DNA of 64,000 nucleotides. Source: Rhizobiales bacterium Ga0077537. GTDB lineage: Bacteria > Pseudomonadota > Alphaproteobacteria > Rhizobiales > Hyphomicrobiaceae. Position 1 is the first letter of the stretch, and each line of letters starts with the position of its first letter. Under the pieces are notes generated by a model, which saw only the letters and a program-made list of their open reading frames with translations, searched no databases and was not told the DNA's origin. The stretch spans positions 1 through 64,000 of the forward strand of contig LNEM01000034.1 of assembly GCA_001464955.1 (NCBI GenBank). Direction: 5' to 3'. This document shows positions 42,890 to 50,885 of the stretch, in pieces. The translations under genes were made by a program, and so were the position numbers.

Positions 42890-44419
42890 CTACCAGGCGG
42901 GCGGCGTCCACTCGGTCGTCTCGTCGATCGGGTAGGATGGTCGCGGCAGATGGCTGAACTGGAGCCGCTCGAGCACGGGTGACGTCAGGCCCTGGGTATC
43001 CACCTCGAAGACAAGCTCGGGCGGGAACCAGGGCAGGAAGCCCGAGCGGAAATGCCCGCGCGACTTCACGGCCACCGTGTGCGCCTTGCCGATGTCGAGG
43101 CCGAAGATCTCGAAGAACATCGGATCGGACGTCTGCGAACGGTCGGAAATGACGACCGCCGTAACGCCGCCGATGCGCAGCGCCGCGGACGGGCCGAGGC
43201 GCAAGGTGCGGCCCTGAGCGTGGCCGAGGCGGCCGACGAAGGTGCCGTGGTGCAAGCCCACCACCTCGGCGTCGGCCTCGAAGGGGGCGTCGCACGGGAG
43301 GCCGGAGTGGCTGTTGAACGTCGCCCGGATGCGGCCGCCGACGCCCGCCGCGTGGGCCATCTTGGCGAGTGGCGGATCGAAGAACGAACCGATCAGAACA
43401 TCCTCGGCGCCCGACCAGACCAGCGCCGACAGAAGTTCCGTCGTGCGGCCCGTGCCGCCGCCGCCGGGATTGTCGCCGCTGTCCGAGAAGATGACCGGCG
43501 CGCGGTTGCGGTCCTGCGCCATTGCGACAGCCGCGGAGAGCGGTGTCAGGGTCTTGCGGAAGCGGGCGCGGTTCGACCAGCCGAGGCCGGCGATCTCTTT
43601 CGCGAGCGACCGGGCGTGGGCGACGTCGCGGCGCGCCGTGACTATGATCGCGACGCCGTTCTTCGTGCTGTCGGAGAACACGAAGCCGCCGAAGATCGAC
43701 ACGTTGAGGATATCGCCCGCGAACTCGGCGCGGCGACGCGTGCCGAGGTCGATCATCTCGCCGTAGGGGCCGCTCGCCGTCAGCAGGTTCACTGACGCCG
43801 GCGTCAGCGGCAGCCGGATGAAGGCCGTCTTCGGGTCGGCGAGACCGGCGAGCATCAGGCGCAGGGCCAGCGCCGCCTCCTCACCGCGCTCGATGTAGTC
43901 GACGTGCGGGTTGGTGCGGTAGCCGACGATCAGGTCGGATTGCTCGACCATGCGCTCCGAGATGTTGCCGTGAAGATCGAGGGTCACCACGACGCGCGCC
44001 TTCGGCCCGGCGATCTCGCGGGCCAGCGCGATCACCTCGCCATCCGGATCGTCGCGGTCGGTGGCGATCATGGCGCCGTGGTTCGAGACGTAGACCGCAT
44101 CGAGCGGACCGGCTGCCTTCAGGCCCTCGCGGATGCGCGCGAGGTAGTCGTCCATCAGGCGGCCGTCGATCGCGCCGAGGGGGTGGCAGGCGGCGAGCAG
44201 GATCGGCACCGGCTGCCAGGGACCGGTCGCGTCCATCGTGCGGATGAACGCCGACGCCTCGCCGAGCATGAACGGGTTCTCCATGCGCGCCGCCGAGAGG
44301 ATCTCTTCGCCCTCGAGCACGTAGAAGTCCTCGAAGTCCGACGCCTTGGCGACCGGCGCGAAGCGATTGCTCTCGAGCCAGACGCCTATGATGGCGACGC
44401 GGGGGGCGGTGGACGACAT
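42890..44419 (-). CDS. M81 family metallopeptidase (MlrC-like)
   Basis: The 509-residue protein belongs to the MlrC/DUF1485 family, named for the microcystin-degradation enzyme MlrC; most bacterial members have other, unknown substrates. The N-terminal domain starts RVAIIGVWLESNRFAP and contains VYVSNHGAMIATD and VVTLDLHGNISERM with probable metal-binding His and Asp. The C-terminal domain has the family hallmark SDSGDNPGGGGTGRTTELL. No mlrA, mlrB or mlrD is nearby, so microcystin use is not implied. The ATG at 44419 is chosen by homology. A repeat-rich non-coding block follows on its upstream side. Confidence 0.9.
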   Translation of the reverse strand: MSSTAPRVAIIGVWLESNRFAPVAKASDFEDFYVLEGEEILSAARMENPFMLGEASAFIRTMDATGPWQPVPILLAACHPLGAIDGRLMDDYLARIREGLKAAGPLDAVYVSNHGAMIATDRDDPDGEVIALAREIAGPKARVVVTLDLHGNISERMVEQSDLIVGYRTNPHVDYIERGEEAALALRLMLAGLADPKTAFIRLPLTPASVNLLTASGPYGEMIDLGTRRRAEFAGDILNVSIFGGFVFSDSTKNGVAIIVTARRDVAHARSLAKEIAGLGWSNRARFRKTLTPLSAAVAMAQDRNRAPVIFSDSGDNPGGGGTGRTTELLSALVWSGAEDVLIGSFFDPPLAKMAHAAGVGGRIRATFNSHSGLPCDAPFEADAEVVGLHHGTFVGRLGHAQGRTLRLGPSAALRIGGVTAVVISDRSQTSDPMFFEIFGLDIGKAHTVAVKSRGHFRSGFLPWFPPELVFEVDTQGLTSPVLERLQFSHLPRPSYPIDETTEWTPPAW

Positions 44420-44542
44420 GGAAACTCCCGTTGCGAGCGGCGGCGGCACGCCGACGATGACGATCCGTTGAAGGTCCAGCTTAGCCGGGGAGTGGCGGGC
44501 TGCGAAGACTGGAGGCACGCGGGCGGCTGCGGCGGCACTTCT

Positions 44543-44589
44543 TCCCCCTCTCCCCGTCCCTCACAGGGAGAGGGTCGGGGTGAGGGGCA
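44543..44589. repeat. Dispersed palindromic repeat, copy E
   Basis: The 9-bp stem CCCTCTCCC/GGGAGAGGG is followed by the outer arm GTCGGGGTGAGGGGC. It faces copy F at 45189 as an inverted partner, with nearly 600 bp between them. Confidence 0.8.
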
Positions 44590-44610
44590 GTCACAAAGTT
44601 GAGTGTCGCT

Positions 44611-44702
44611 GTCGCTCGGCTCGGCCTGGGCGAGGCCAACACCGCAGCGATCCCGGGTCTCCGCACGAGCCGTGGGCTCGCGCGTCGCCCGGGAGCGCAA
44701 GG
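44611..44702. repeat. 92-bp direct repeat, first copy
   Basis: It begins GTCGCTCGGCTCGG and ends CGCAAGG, and matches 45066-45157 with seven mismatches by eye (about 92% identity). Internally it has an imperfect hairpin from CCCGGGTCTCCGC to GCCCGGG. Confidence 0.9.
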
Positions 44703-44763
44703 GGAGAGGCGGACGCGCGGACAGGCGCGGAGCGCGCTGGTGGGACGCTCACCCCACCTGCGT

Positions 44764-44798
44764 CCCCGGCCGAAGCGCTTTAGCGCGGAGAGCCGGGG
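44764..44798. repeat. Hairpin repeat with CCCCGGC/GCCGGGG arms, first copy
   Basis: Arms CCCCGGC and GCCGGGG enclose a second short dyad (AGCGC/GCGC). A related copy lies at 44842-44875. Confidence 0.7.
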
Positions 44799-44841
44799 TC
44801 TTCACAGGTGACGACGATCGCGCCACGCCCACCACTGCGCC

Positions 44842-44875
44842 CCCCGGCCGAGGGGCACCGCCCCGAGAGCCGGGG
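44842..44875. repeat. Hairpin repeat with CCCCGGC/GCCGGGG arms, second copy
   Basis: The outer arms are the same as in the copy at 44764; the inner dyad is GGGGC-ACC-GCCCC. Shared outer and different inner sequences suggest compensatory change in a structured element. Confidence 0.7.
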
Positions 44876-44948
44876 TCGCTTGGGTCGCTTGGAACGAAAT
44901 GCGCACGGCGTTAACCGCCCTATCGGCCCGACTCATCCTCAACTCCAC

Positions 44949-45031
44949 GTCATGCCCGCGAAGTCGGGCACCCACGGCATGTCGCGACGGCTGTGCGGCC
45001 CGTCGTGGGTCCGCGCCTTCGCGGGGATGAC
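44949..45031. repeat. Long imperfect palindrome with GCCCGCGAAG arms
   Basis: GTCATGCCCGCGAAG-TCGGGCACCCA is mirrored by TGGGTCCGCGCCTTCGCGGGGATGAC. Elements built on this theme are common dispersed intergenic palindromes in proteobacterial genomes. Confidence 0.75.
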
Positions 45032-45065
45032 GCTGTGGAGGCGGATGGCAGAGTGCGAACTGGGG

Positions 45066-45157
45066 GTCGCTCGGCTCGGTCTGGGCGAGGCCATCACTGC
45101 AGCGATCCCGGGTCTCCGCCCGAGCCATGGGCTCGCGCGTAGCCCGGGAACGCAAGG
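45066..45157. repeat. 92-bp direct repeat, second copy
   Basis: Second copy of the unit at 44611-44702, same orientation, 363 bp further on, with seven differences. Confidence 0.9.
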
Positions 45158-45188
45158 AGCGGCGAGCACATTCGACTGGTCGAGTGCT

Positions 45189-45240
45189 GCCCCTCACCCT
45201 GACCCTCTCTCCGTACGGGACGGGGAGAGGGTCGGGGTGT
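45189..45240. repeat. Dispersed palindromic repeat, copy F
   Basis: The most complete copy: CACCCTGACCCTCTCTCCGT pairs with ACGGGGAGAGGGTCGGGGTG over 20 bp with two wobble positions. Confidence 0.85.
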
Positions 45241-45353
45241 TGCGGGACGTTTCCAATGGCCGCGAGCCGCACTCGGCCGCTCCGCCAGCGCCGGATGCAA
45301 CAGCTGCCACCGTGCCAACCCGCTCGATCAAATCGGTCAATGGGCCAACCATT

Positions 45354-45386
45354 GGTGGTCTCATCGTAATTTCCGATGAGACCACC
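45354..45386. promoter_or_regulatory. Perfect 13-bp inverted repeat upstream of the universal stress gene
   Basis: GGTGGTCTCATCG and CGATGAGACCACC flank TAATTTC, about 120 bp before the GTG start. A smaller dyad, CAATGG-GCCAA-CCATTG, lies just to its left. No T-run follows, so an operator or structured leader is more likely than a terminator. Confidence 0.5.
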
Positions 45387-45508
45387 AGCGAAAAGCAACT
45401 GGTCATGAATAATCGCAGCCACCACGTAACGAACGTGAGGGCAACTTTGTGCGACGTGTGGCCTGAACGGGTTCAAATCCAACGATCAAGAAACTCGGGA
45501 GCAGCCGT

Positions 45509-46339
45509 GTGTCACAGTGCAAATCGATTCTGGTCCATCTGAAGTCCTATCAAGACTGGACGCCATCCATCGACGCGGCCATAGCCTTGGCCAAGCGCTT
45601 CGACGCCAAGTTGACCGGCCTCTACACGATCCGAGAATTGGCGATGATCAAGCTGGTGCTCGGCCCTGATCATCGCGCCGTTAGCGACGCCGAGGCTCGC
45701 GATGCGCCTCTCACAGAGGCGATGCGGACAAAATTCATGGATGCGTGCGCGCGCGCCGGGATCGATGCTCGCTTTGATATTGGCGAGGGCAACGCCAATG
45801 AGTTGCTCTCTTTCGCCGGTCGCTGCCACGACCTCGTGGTGATCGAGCAATCATCCGTTGGTCTTGATGGTCTCGGCGCGGATACAGCCGAGGAGTGTGC
45901 GGTTGCTTGCGGCATCCCAACGCTGATGGTGCCCAAGTCTGGAGACTACGCCGGAATTGGCAGATGCATCGCCATAGGTTGGAATCACAGCCGTCAATCG
46001 GCCGCCGCGTTGCACGGTGCCCTCGCCCTGATCGGCAAAGCAGATCGCGTGGTGGTTCTCCAGGGCGCCGAGCGCGATCCAATGCCGAGCGTGACGAAGC
46101 GTCCTCAGGCAGATATCGCAGCCTACCTCAAACTCCATGCAGGCAACGTCACAGTGGCCAGGATCGCCGAGAGTGGAAAAGGTTCAGGGGTAGATCTGCA
46201 GTCTGCCGCGCTCGAAGCCGGGGCAGACCTGCTCGTCATGGGCGCATACGGACGCTCGGCCTGGCGGGAGTTCGTCTTCGGCGGGACAACGCGTGAGGTC
46301 ATGCAGGAGTTGCGGCTGCCGGTACTGATGGCGCACTGA
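45509..46339 (+). CDS. Universal stress protein with two UspA domains
   Basis: The 276-residue protein has two tandem Usp domains (about 4-142 and 148-276). The second carries the nucleotide-binding-like pattern GADLLVMGAYGRSAWREFVFGGTTREVM, close to the GxxG-9x-GS/T consensus. The first begins CKSILVHLKSY and ends CGIPTLMVPKSG and lacks a clean ATP motif. Such proteins support survival under stress or low oxygen. The start is GTG at 45509 after GGGAG. Upstream are a perfect inverted repeat and the repeat mosaic. Its GC content looks somewhat lower than the neighbours. Confidence 0.9.
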   Translation: MSQCKSILVHLKSYQDWTPSIDAAIALAKRFDAKLTGLYTIRELAMIKLVLGPDHRAVSDAEARDAPLTEAMRTKFMDACARAGIDARFDIGEGNANELLSFAGRCHDLVVIEQSSVGLDGLGADTAEECAVACGIPTLMVPKSGDYAGIGRCIAIGWNHSRQSAAALHGALALIGKADRVVVLQGAERDPMPSVTKRPQADIAAYLKLHAGNVTVARIAESGKGSGVDLQSAALEAGADLLVMGAYGRSAWREFVFGGTTREVMQELRLPVLMAH

Positions 46340-46702
46340 GCCGAGGTGATCTTGGCTGGCGGTGCCGACATTGGTTCGCGATGTTCGACCAAGGCCAGAA
46401 TGCAGGCATCACGGGTGGACCGACGCGCTGTCTCGGCGGCTTCCGGACGTGCCCAGCTCTATGAACCGAGCCTGCGGCTGAATTGGTCCACGGCGAGGAC
46501 CTATCGCGCAGCACGCTCCGCAGCGTCGGTTTTGACCCGGCTCGGATATTGCGAAGGCACGCACTTCCCCCTCTGCCCGTAAGGACGGGGAGAGGGGATG
46601 AGCGTTGAGAGACGTTCCCCAAGGCCCATTGGCCCCGGGCCACACCGGGCGCGAAACCGATAGGCTCACTCGGTGATATGCCCCACTTCCTGCTGGCGCG
46701 CG
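46340..46702. other. Intergenic stretch with one palindromic repeat
   Basis: No gene is supported in these 363 bp between the convergent universal stress and hydantoinase genes. Copy G of the dispersed palindrome lies at 46567-46597; the remainder shows nothing recognisable. Confidence 0.6.
46567..46597. repeat. Dispersed palindromic repeat, copy G
   Basis: CCCCTCTGCCCGT pairs with ACGGGGAGAGGGG (one mismatch) around a short AAGG loop. The outer GGGTG arms are missing, so it is a shorter form of the element. Confidence 0.75.
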
Positions 46703-48835
46703 TTACCCCGCCGCGCCGGCTGGCATGGCGAGGAGGGCGACGGGGGTGTCGGCCGGGCGGCCGTCGAGTTCGCTTGCGGCCAGCGCCATGGTCTGGGCCA
46801 GGTCCTCGACGCCGGTCAGGTCCACCAGATGGCGGTCGAAGAGCAGGACGAGCCCCGGATGCTGGGCCGCCGGTTCGTCGCCGCCTCCGGCCCGACGCCA
46901 GAGGTCGGGGAGCGCTGCGGCGAGGTCCGCCGCGGTAGTGGCGCGCACGAGGGCGCGGCTCCGTTGCGCGCGGATGGCGCCCGACCAGTCGACCGTGCGC
47001 ATGGGGCGGGTTCCCTCGCCGCCGGTCTGGTAGACGCGAAACCCCGGCGTCGACGCCGCCAGTTCCACCGCATCGGCCCCGACGCCCAGCGAGCGTGCCG
47101 CCACGGAGCGCGCCTCGCGCTCGGAGATGGCGCCGGCCGCGTCCTTCACGTGCATCTCGGCGGCGCCCATGGCGGTGGCGCGGACGCGGTGGGTCTGGGT
47201 GTCGACCTCGACAGTAACGTCGACGCCCGCCGGGTCGGCGCCGAGCCGGACGACAGCCTCCAGCGCCTCCTTGCGGATCGCCAGCAGGTCCTCGGGCTGG
47301 GGGTGGGGCACGATGCGCTCGACCACGTCGCGGACGAGGGCCAGCGCCACGCCGATGGACGAGATCACCTCGGCATCGCGGGATATCTCGTGGCGGAGGC
47401 CCGTGCGGGCGGCCACGTGGGGAATGAGCGCCGCCGCGCCGCCGCCCTCGCCGATCAGGAGGCGCTGGTCGGGGTCGAGTTCGTATTCCTCGGCGAGGCT
47501 CTCGACGACGGGGATCACCTTGTCGGTGGCGCAATCGAGGACGGCGCGGGCCGCCTGATCCACGTCCATGCCGAGGAACCGCGCCAGCGCCGCGAAGGCC
47601 CGGCGCGCGGCGTCGCGATTGCCACTGGCGTGGACGCCGGGCGGCGCAAGGCCCAGCACGTTCGCGGCGCACGTCGTCGTCAGGGCGAAACGGCGGCCGT
47701 CGGCGACGCGGATCGCGACGTGATCGGCGCCGTCGCCGGGCTTCGGCTCGACCAGTTCGACCTCGGGATCGACGAAGGCCTCGGGATCGGCGAATGCCGC
47801 GTAGGCGAGGCCGGCGATGTGGGCGCTGCGCGGCCCGACGTCGATCAGCCGGCCCGGCGCGGCCCGGATCAGGCTGCCGCCCGCGATGCCGATGACCCGC
47901 ACGTCGAGCGAGGACACATAGGTCTCGTGGCCGCCGACGCGGGCGTAGGCCACGGTCGGGCGGCCGTTCCTGATGACGCCGATGTTGGTCGAGGTGCCGC
48001 CGACCTCGAAGTAGATGCCGTCCGATACCTTGAGATGCATCAGCGCGCCGGCGACGCTCGCGGCGGGGCCGGAGAGCATGGTCATCGCCGGGCGACGGCG
48101 CATCTCGCGGATATCCATGACGCCGCCATCGCCGCGCATGACCATCAGCGGCGCCTCGATACCAGCCTCTCGCACGCTCGCCTCGGTCATGTCGGCGGTG
48201 GAGATCATGCGGGGCAGGATCGACGCATTGACCACGGCGGTGCGGGTGCGCGTCGTCAGGCCATAGAGGCGCGTGATCTCGTGGCCGCAGGTTGTCGGGA
48301 GGCCGGCCTCGCCGCCGATCCGGCGCACCAGTTCCTCGGTGGCGGTGTTGTCGACGCCGAAGGCCGCCGTCGCCACGAGAACGCGCGCGCCCTCGGCCTG
48401 AAGCGCGCCGATCGCTTCGCGGACGGCTGCCTCGCCGAGGTCGTCGGAGACGAGGAACCGGTTGGACGTCGCGAGCCAGCGTCCGGGGGCGAGTTCAATC
48501 GGGGCGATGCGGGCCTGCGGCTCGGCCAGCGCCGCCGCCGCCTGTCCCGCCATGGCGACAACGCCGACGGAGGCCACGTCGCCCTCGAGCAGCGCGTTGG
48601 TCGCCTGCGTGGTCGAGTGGGCGAGAAACACCACCTGATCGGGGGCGACGGCCGAGGCCTCGAGCACGCGGCGGAACACCTCGACCACGCCGGCCGCCAC
48701 ACCCCGGGGGTGATCGTGGGTCGTTAGCACCGATGCCCGGCCCGTCACGTCACGCGTCCGCGTATCGATGAGCACGGCCTTGGTGAACGTCCCGCCGACG
48801 TCGATGCCGATGCGATAGGCGGGGCGCTGGCTCAT
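46703..48835 (-). CDS. Hydantoinase/oxoprolinase family protein (HyuA-type)
   Basis: The 710-residue protein is an ATP-dependent HyuA-type subunit. An N-terminal Hydant_A_N domain opens RIGIDVGGTFTKAVLID, and the actin-like Hydantoinase_A domain contains STADMTEASVREAG, TMLSGPAASVAGA and YFEVGGTSTNIGVIRNG. Relatives act on N-methylhydantoin, 5-oxoproline or acetone/acetophenone, usually with a HyuB-type partner, which is missing here. The N-terminal extension in the same open frame upstream of 48835 is unrelated, so the ATG at 48835 is chosen. The C-terminal 130 residues are less conserved. Substrate unknown. Confidence 0.9.
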   Translation of the reverse strand: MSQRPAYRIGIDVGGTFTKAVLIDTRTRDVTGRASVLTTHDHPRGVAAGVVEVFRRVLEASAVAPDQVVFLAHSTTQATNALLEGDVASVGVVAMAGQAAAALAEPQARIAPIELAPGRWLATSNRFLVSDDLGEAAVREAIGALQAEGARVLVATAAFGVDNTATEELVRRIGGEAGLPTTCGHEITRLYGLTTRTRTAVVNASILPRMISTADMTEASVREAGIEAPLMVMRGDGGVMDIREMRRRPAMTMLSGPAASVAGALMHLKVSDGIYFEVGGTSTNIGVIRNGRPTVAYARVGGHETYVSSLDVRVIGIAGGSLIRAAPGRLIDVGPRSAHIAGLAYAAFADPEAFVDPEVELVEPKPGDGADHVAIRVADGRRFALTTTCAANVLGLAPPGVHASGNRDAARRAFAALARFLGMDVDQAARAVLDCATDKVIPVVESLAEEYELDPDQRLLIGEGGGAAALIPHVAARTGLRHEISRDAEVISSIGVALALVRDVVERIVPHPQPEDLLAIRKEALEAVVRLGADPAGVDVTVEVDTQTHRVRATAMGAAEMHVKDAAGAISEREARSVAARSLGVGADAVELAASTPGFRVYQTGGEGTRPMRTVDWSGAIRAQRSRALVRATTAADLAAALPDLWRRAGGGDEPAAQHPGLVLLFDRHLVDLTGVEDLAQTMALAASELDGRPADTPVALLAMPAGAAG

Positions 48836-49040
48836 GGGGGTCGCAATCCGGTTCTCCGGCGGCGGGGCCGGGCTCGTTGGCAGGCTGGGGCGGGGGTCGC
48901 GGGGCGCGACGGTCGGGGACAAGTGTGAACGGCCGGCGGCCCCGCTGTGGGGCGGCGAGTTGCCGCGTCGGCGGAACACGGTATAGAAGCAGGCAGCCAG
49001 AGCCGCAATGCCAGGGGCATCCGCCCGAGAAAGGTTCGAC

Positions 49041-49646
49041 ATGCAGAAGTTCACGACGCTGAAGGGCGTGGCCGCGCCGCTCAACATGATCAACGTCGAC
49101 ACCGACATGATCATCCCGAAGAACTACCTGAAGACGATCAAGCGGACCGGCCTCGGCAAGCACCTGTTCGCGGAGATGCGCTTCGACGAGCAGGGCCGCG
49201 AGAAGCCCGACTTCGTGCTCAACAAGGGTCCTTACCGGGGCGCCACGATCCTCGTTGCCGGGCAAAACTTCGGCTGCGGATCGAGCCGCGAGCATGCCCC
49301 TTGGGCGCTTCTCGACTTCGGCATCCGCTGCGTCATCGCGCCGTCGTTCGCGGACATCTTCTTCAACAACACGTTCAAGAACGGCATCCTGCCGATCGCG
49401 CTGCCGGAAGCGCGCGTGAACGAGCTGTTGCGCTTCCTCCTCGAACTGCCGGGCGCGGAGATCACCATCGACCTGCCGGCGCAGACGGTGACGGGACCCG
49501 ACGGCAAGGTCGATACGTTCGAGATCGACGCCTTCCGCAAGCACTGCATGATCAACGGCCTCGACGAGATCGGCCTGACGCTCGAGAAGGCAGCGGCCAT
49601 CGCCACTTACGAGAGCCGGATCGCCAAGGAACGCTCCTGGGTGTAG
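49041..49646 (+). CDS. leuD: 3-isopropylmalate dehydratase small subunit
   Basis: With LeuC this 201-residue swivel-domain subunit interconverts 2- and 3-isopropylmalate in leucine synthesis. The signatures are [22 protein letters not shown] near the N-terminus, [17 protein letters not shown] with the conserved SSREH loop, and the [19 protein letters not shown] segment. leuC and leuB are not in the window; separated leuC/leuD genes are common in alphaproteobacteria. AAAGG lies 9 nt before the ATG at 49041. The methyltransferase gene follows 49 bp later. Confidence 0.96.
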   Translation: MQKFTTLKGVAAPLNMINVDTDMIIPKNYLKTIKRTGLGKHLFAEMRFDEQGREKPDFVLNKGPYRGATILVAGQNFGCGSSREHAPWALLDFGIRCVIAPSFADIFFNNTFKNGILPIALPEARVNELLRFLLELPGAEITIDLPAQTVTGPDGKVDTFEIDAFRKHCMINGLDEIGLTLEKAAAIATYESRIAKERSWV

Positions 49647-49695
49647 CCTCGCAGGCCTCACCTTCCCGGTGGCCGACACGCGAGGAGCCTACGTC

Positions 49696-50481
49696 ATGGC
49701 GGACCCCCAGCCGATTCGGTTCAAGGATGGCGCGGCCTACGAACTGACGATGGGCAAATGGAGCCATCTCGTCGGCGGACGGTTTGTCGACTGGCTGGCA
49801 CCGCCGGCTGGTCTCGCGTGGGTCGATGTCGGCTGCGGCAACGGCGCTTTCACAGAACTTCTGGTCGAGAGATGCGCGCCGTCGTCCGTCGACGGTATCG
49901 ACCCGTCCGAGGGGCAACTCGCGTTCGCCCGGACGCGGGCAGGTGCCGCCGGGGCACGGTTTCAGGTGGGCGACGCCACAGCGCTGCCCTATGCGGACAA
50001 AATGTTCGATGCGGCCGTGATGGCGCTCGTCATCTTCTTCGTGCCTGATCCCGTCAAGGGCGTGGCCGAGATGCGACGCGTCGTCAAGTCAGGTGGGATC
50101 GTCGCGGCGTACGCTTGGGACGTTACGCGCGGCGGCGCGCCGTTCGAACCGATCTGGGACGAGATGCGGCGTCTCGGCGTCGAGCCGGCGCAACCGCCCA
50201 GCAAGGACGTTTCGCGGATAGAGGGGCTGGCTCGGCTGTGGCGCGACGCGGGATTGCTGAGTGTCGAAACGCGGGAAATCGTGGTCGAGCGCGGTTTCGC
50301 CAGTTTCGAGCATTTCTGGACCGCCACGACCGCGCACAATGTCAACGTCGCGATCGAGGCCATGACGGCCGAGCAACAGGCGCAACTCAAGGCGAGGGTG
50401 CAGGCCCGCATGCCGACCGATGCCGCCGGCCGGGTTGCGTTCACATCGAAGGCCAACGCCGTCAAGGGGCGGGTGGCCTAG
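49696..50481 (+). CDS. Class I SAM-dependent methyltransferase
   Basis: A 261-residue Rossmann-fold methyltransferase of the Methyltransf_11 type. SAM-binding motif I is WVDVGCGNGAFTELL, followed by the acidic VDGIDPSEGQL, VGDATALPYADKMFDAAV and the post-motif FVPDPVKGVAEMRRVVKSGG. The ATG at 49696 has GAGGAGCC upstream; a GTG at 49669 in the same frame is a less likely start. Its position after leuD suggests possible co-transcription, but no functional link is known. The substrate cannot be predicted. Confidence 0.88.
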   Translation: MADPQPIRFKDGAAYELTMGKWSHLVGGRFVDWLAPPAGLAWVDVGCGNGAFTELLVERCAPSSVDGIDPSEGQLAFARTRAGAAGARFQVGDATALPYADKMFDAAVMALVIFFVPDPVKGVAEMRRVVKSGGIVAAYAWDVTRGGAPFEPIWDEMRRLGVEPAQPPSKDVSRIEGLARLWRDAGLLSVETREIVVERGFASFEHFWTATTAHNVNVAIEAMTAEQQAQLKARVQARMPTDAAGRVAFTSKANAVKGRVA

Positions 50482-50885
50482 CGGTTGGCAACCGAGCCGG
50501 CCACGTAGGCAAGGATCGAGCGCCCCGAGATCGCATTCACAAGTCGTCATCGGGGGCAGCTGCATGGCTCGATTGCGGCCATTCCGGATCTGTCATTGGC
50601 GACGGTTTTCTTCAGCGGTGACGTTGCGAGCCCGACGAGGGGCGCAACCCATCTGGCCGCCTCGCGGGCGAACGCAATTCTTGCGCGCTCGCATTGCCGA
50701 AGGTCCGAGCCGACCGCGAAGCCCGTAATCCTACGGAACGGCCCATAAAGCGCTAACTCCCAGAAAATCATCGTTCTTTGTGCAGTAATCTGACATTCCG
50801 TAGTTTGATTGTTCCTGCAAATCAGTTTAGCTCGCGGGGTATGTGTTTCGTGACTGTGTGAGCGTCGAAACCTCGAGGCGAGGCG
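50482..50885. other. Intergenic region upstream of the autotransporter gene
   Basis: About 400 bp without a convincing gene. The part from 50750 to 50850 is clearly AT-richer than the surroundings and probably contains the promoter of the surface-protein gene, but no element is clear enough to call. Confidence 0.5.

Larger units (their letters stand above)
44420..45508. other. 1.1-kb non-coding mosaic of palindromic repeats
   Basis: No gene is convincing here. The block contains inward- and outward-facing copies of the dispersed CCCTCTCCCC palindrome, a 92-bp direct repeat, two CCCCGGC/GCCGGGG hairpins and one long imperfect palindrome with GCCCGCGAAG arms, each listed below. The final 260 bp before the universal stress gene are lower in GC and hold a perfect inverted repeat, so this end is probably regulatory. 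Confidence 0.75.

Noticed and set aside
42890..44419. Microcystin degradation locus
   Set aside because: Only an MlrC-family protein is present; mlrA, mlrB and mlrD are absent and most family members have other roles.
44580..45542. Several overlapping open frames in the repeat block
   Set aside because: They translate palindromic repeats on both strands, differ between repeat copies in frame and stops, and match no family.
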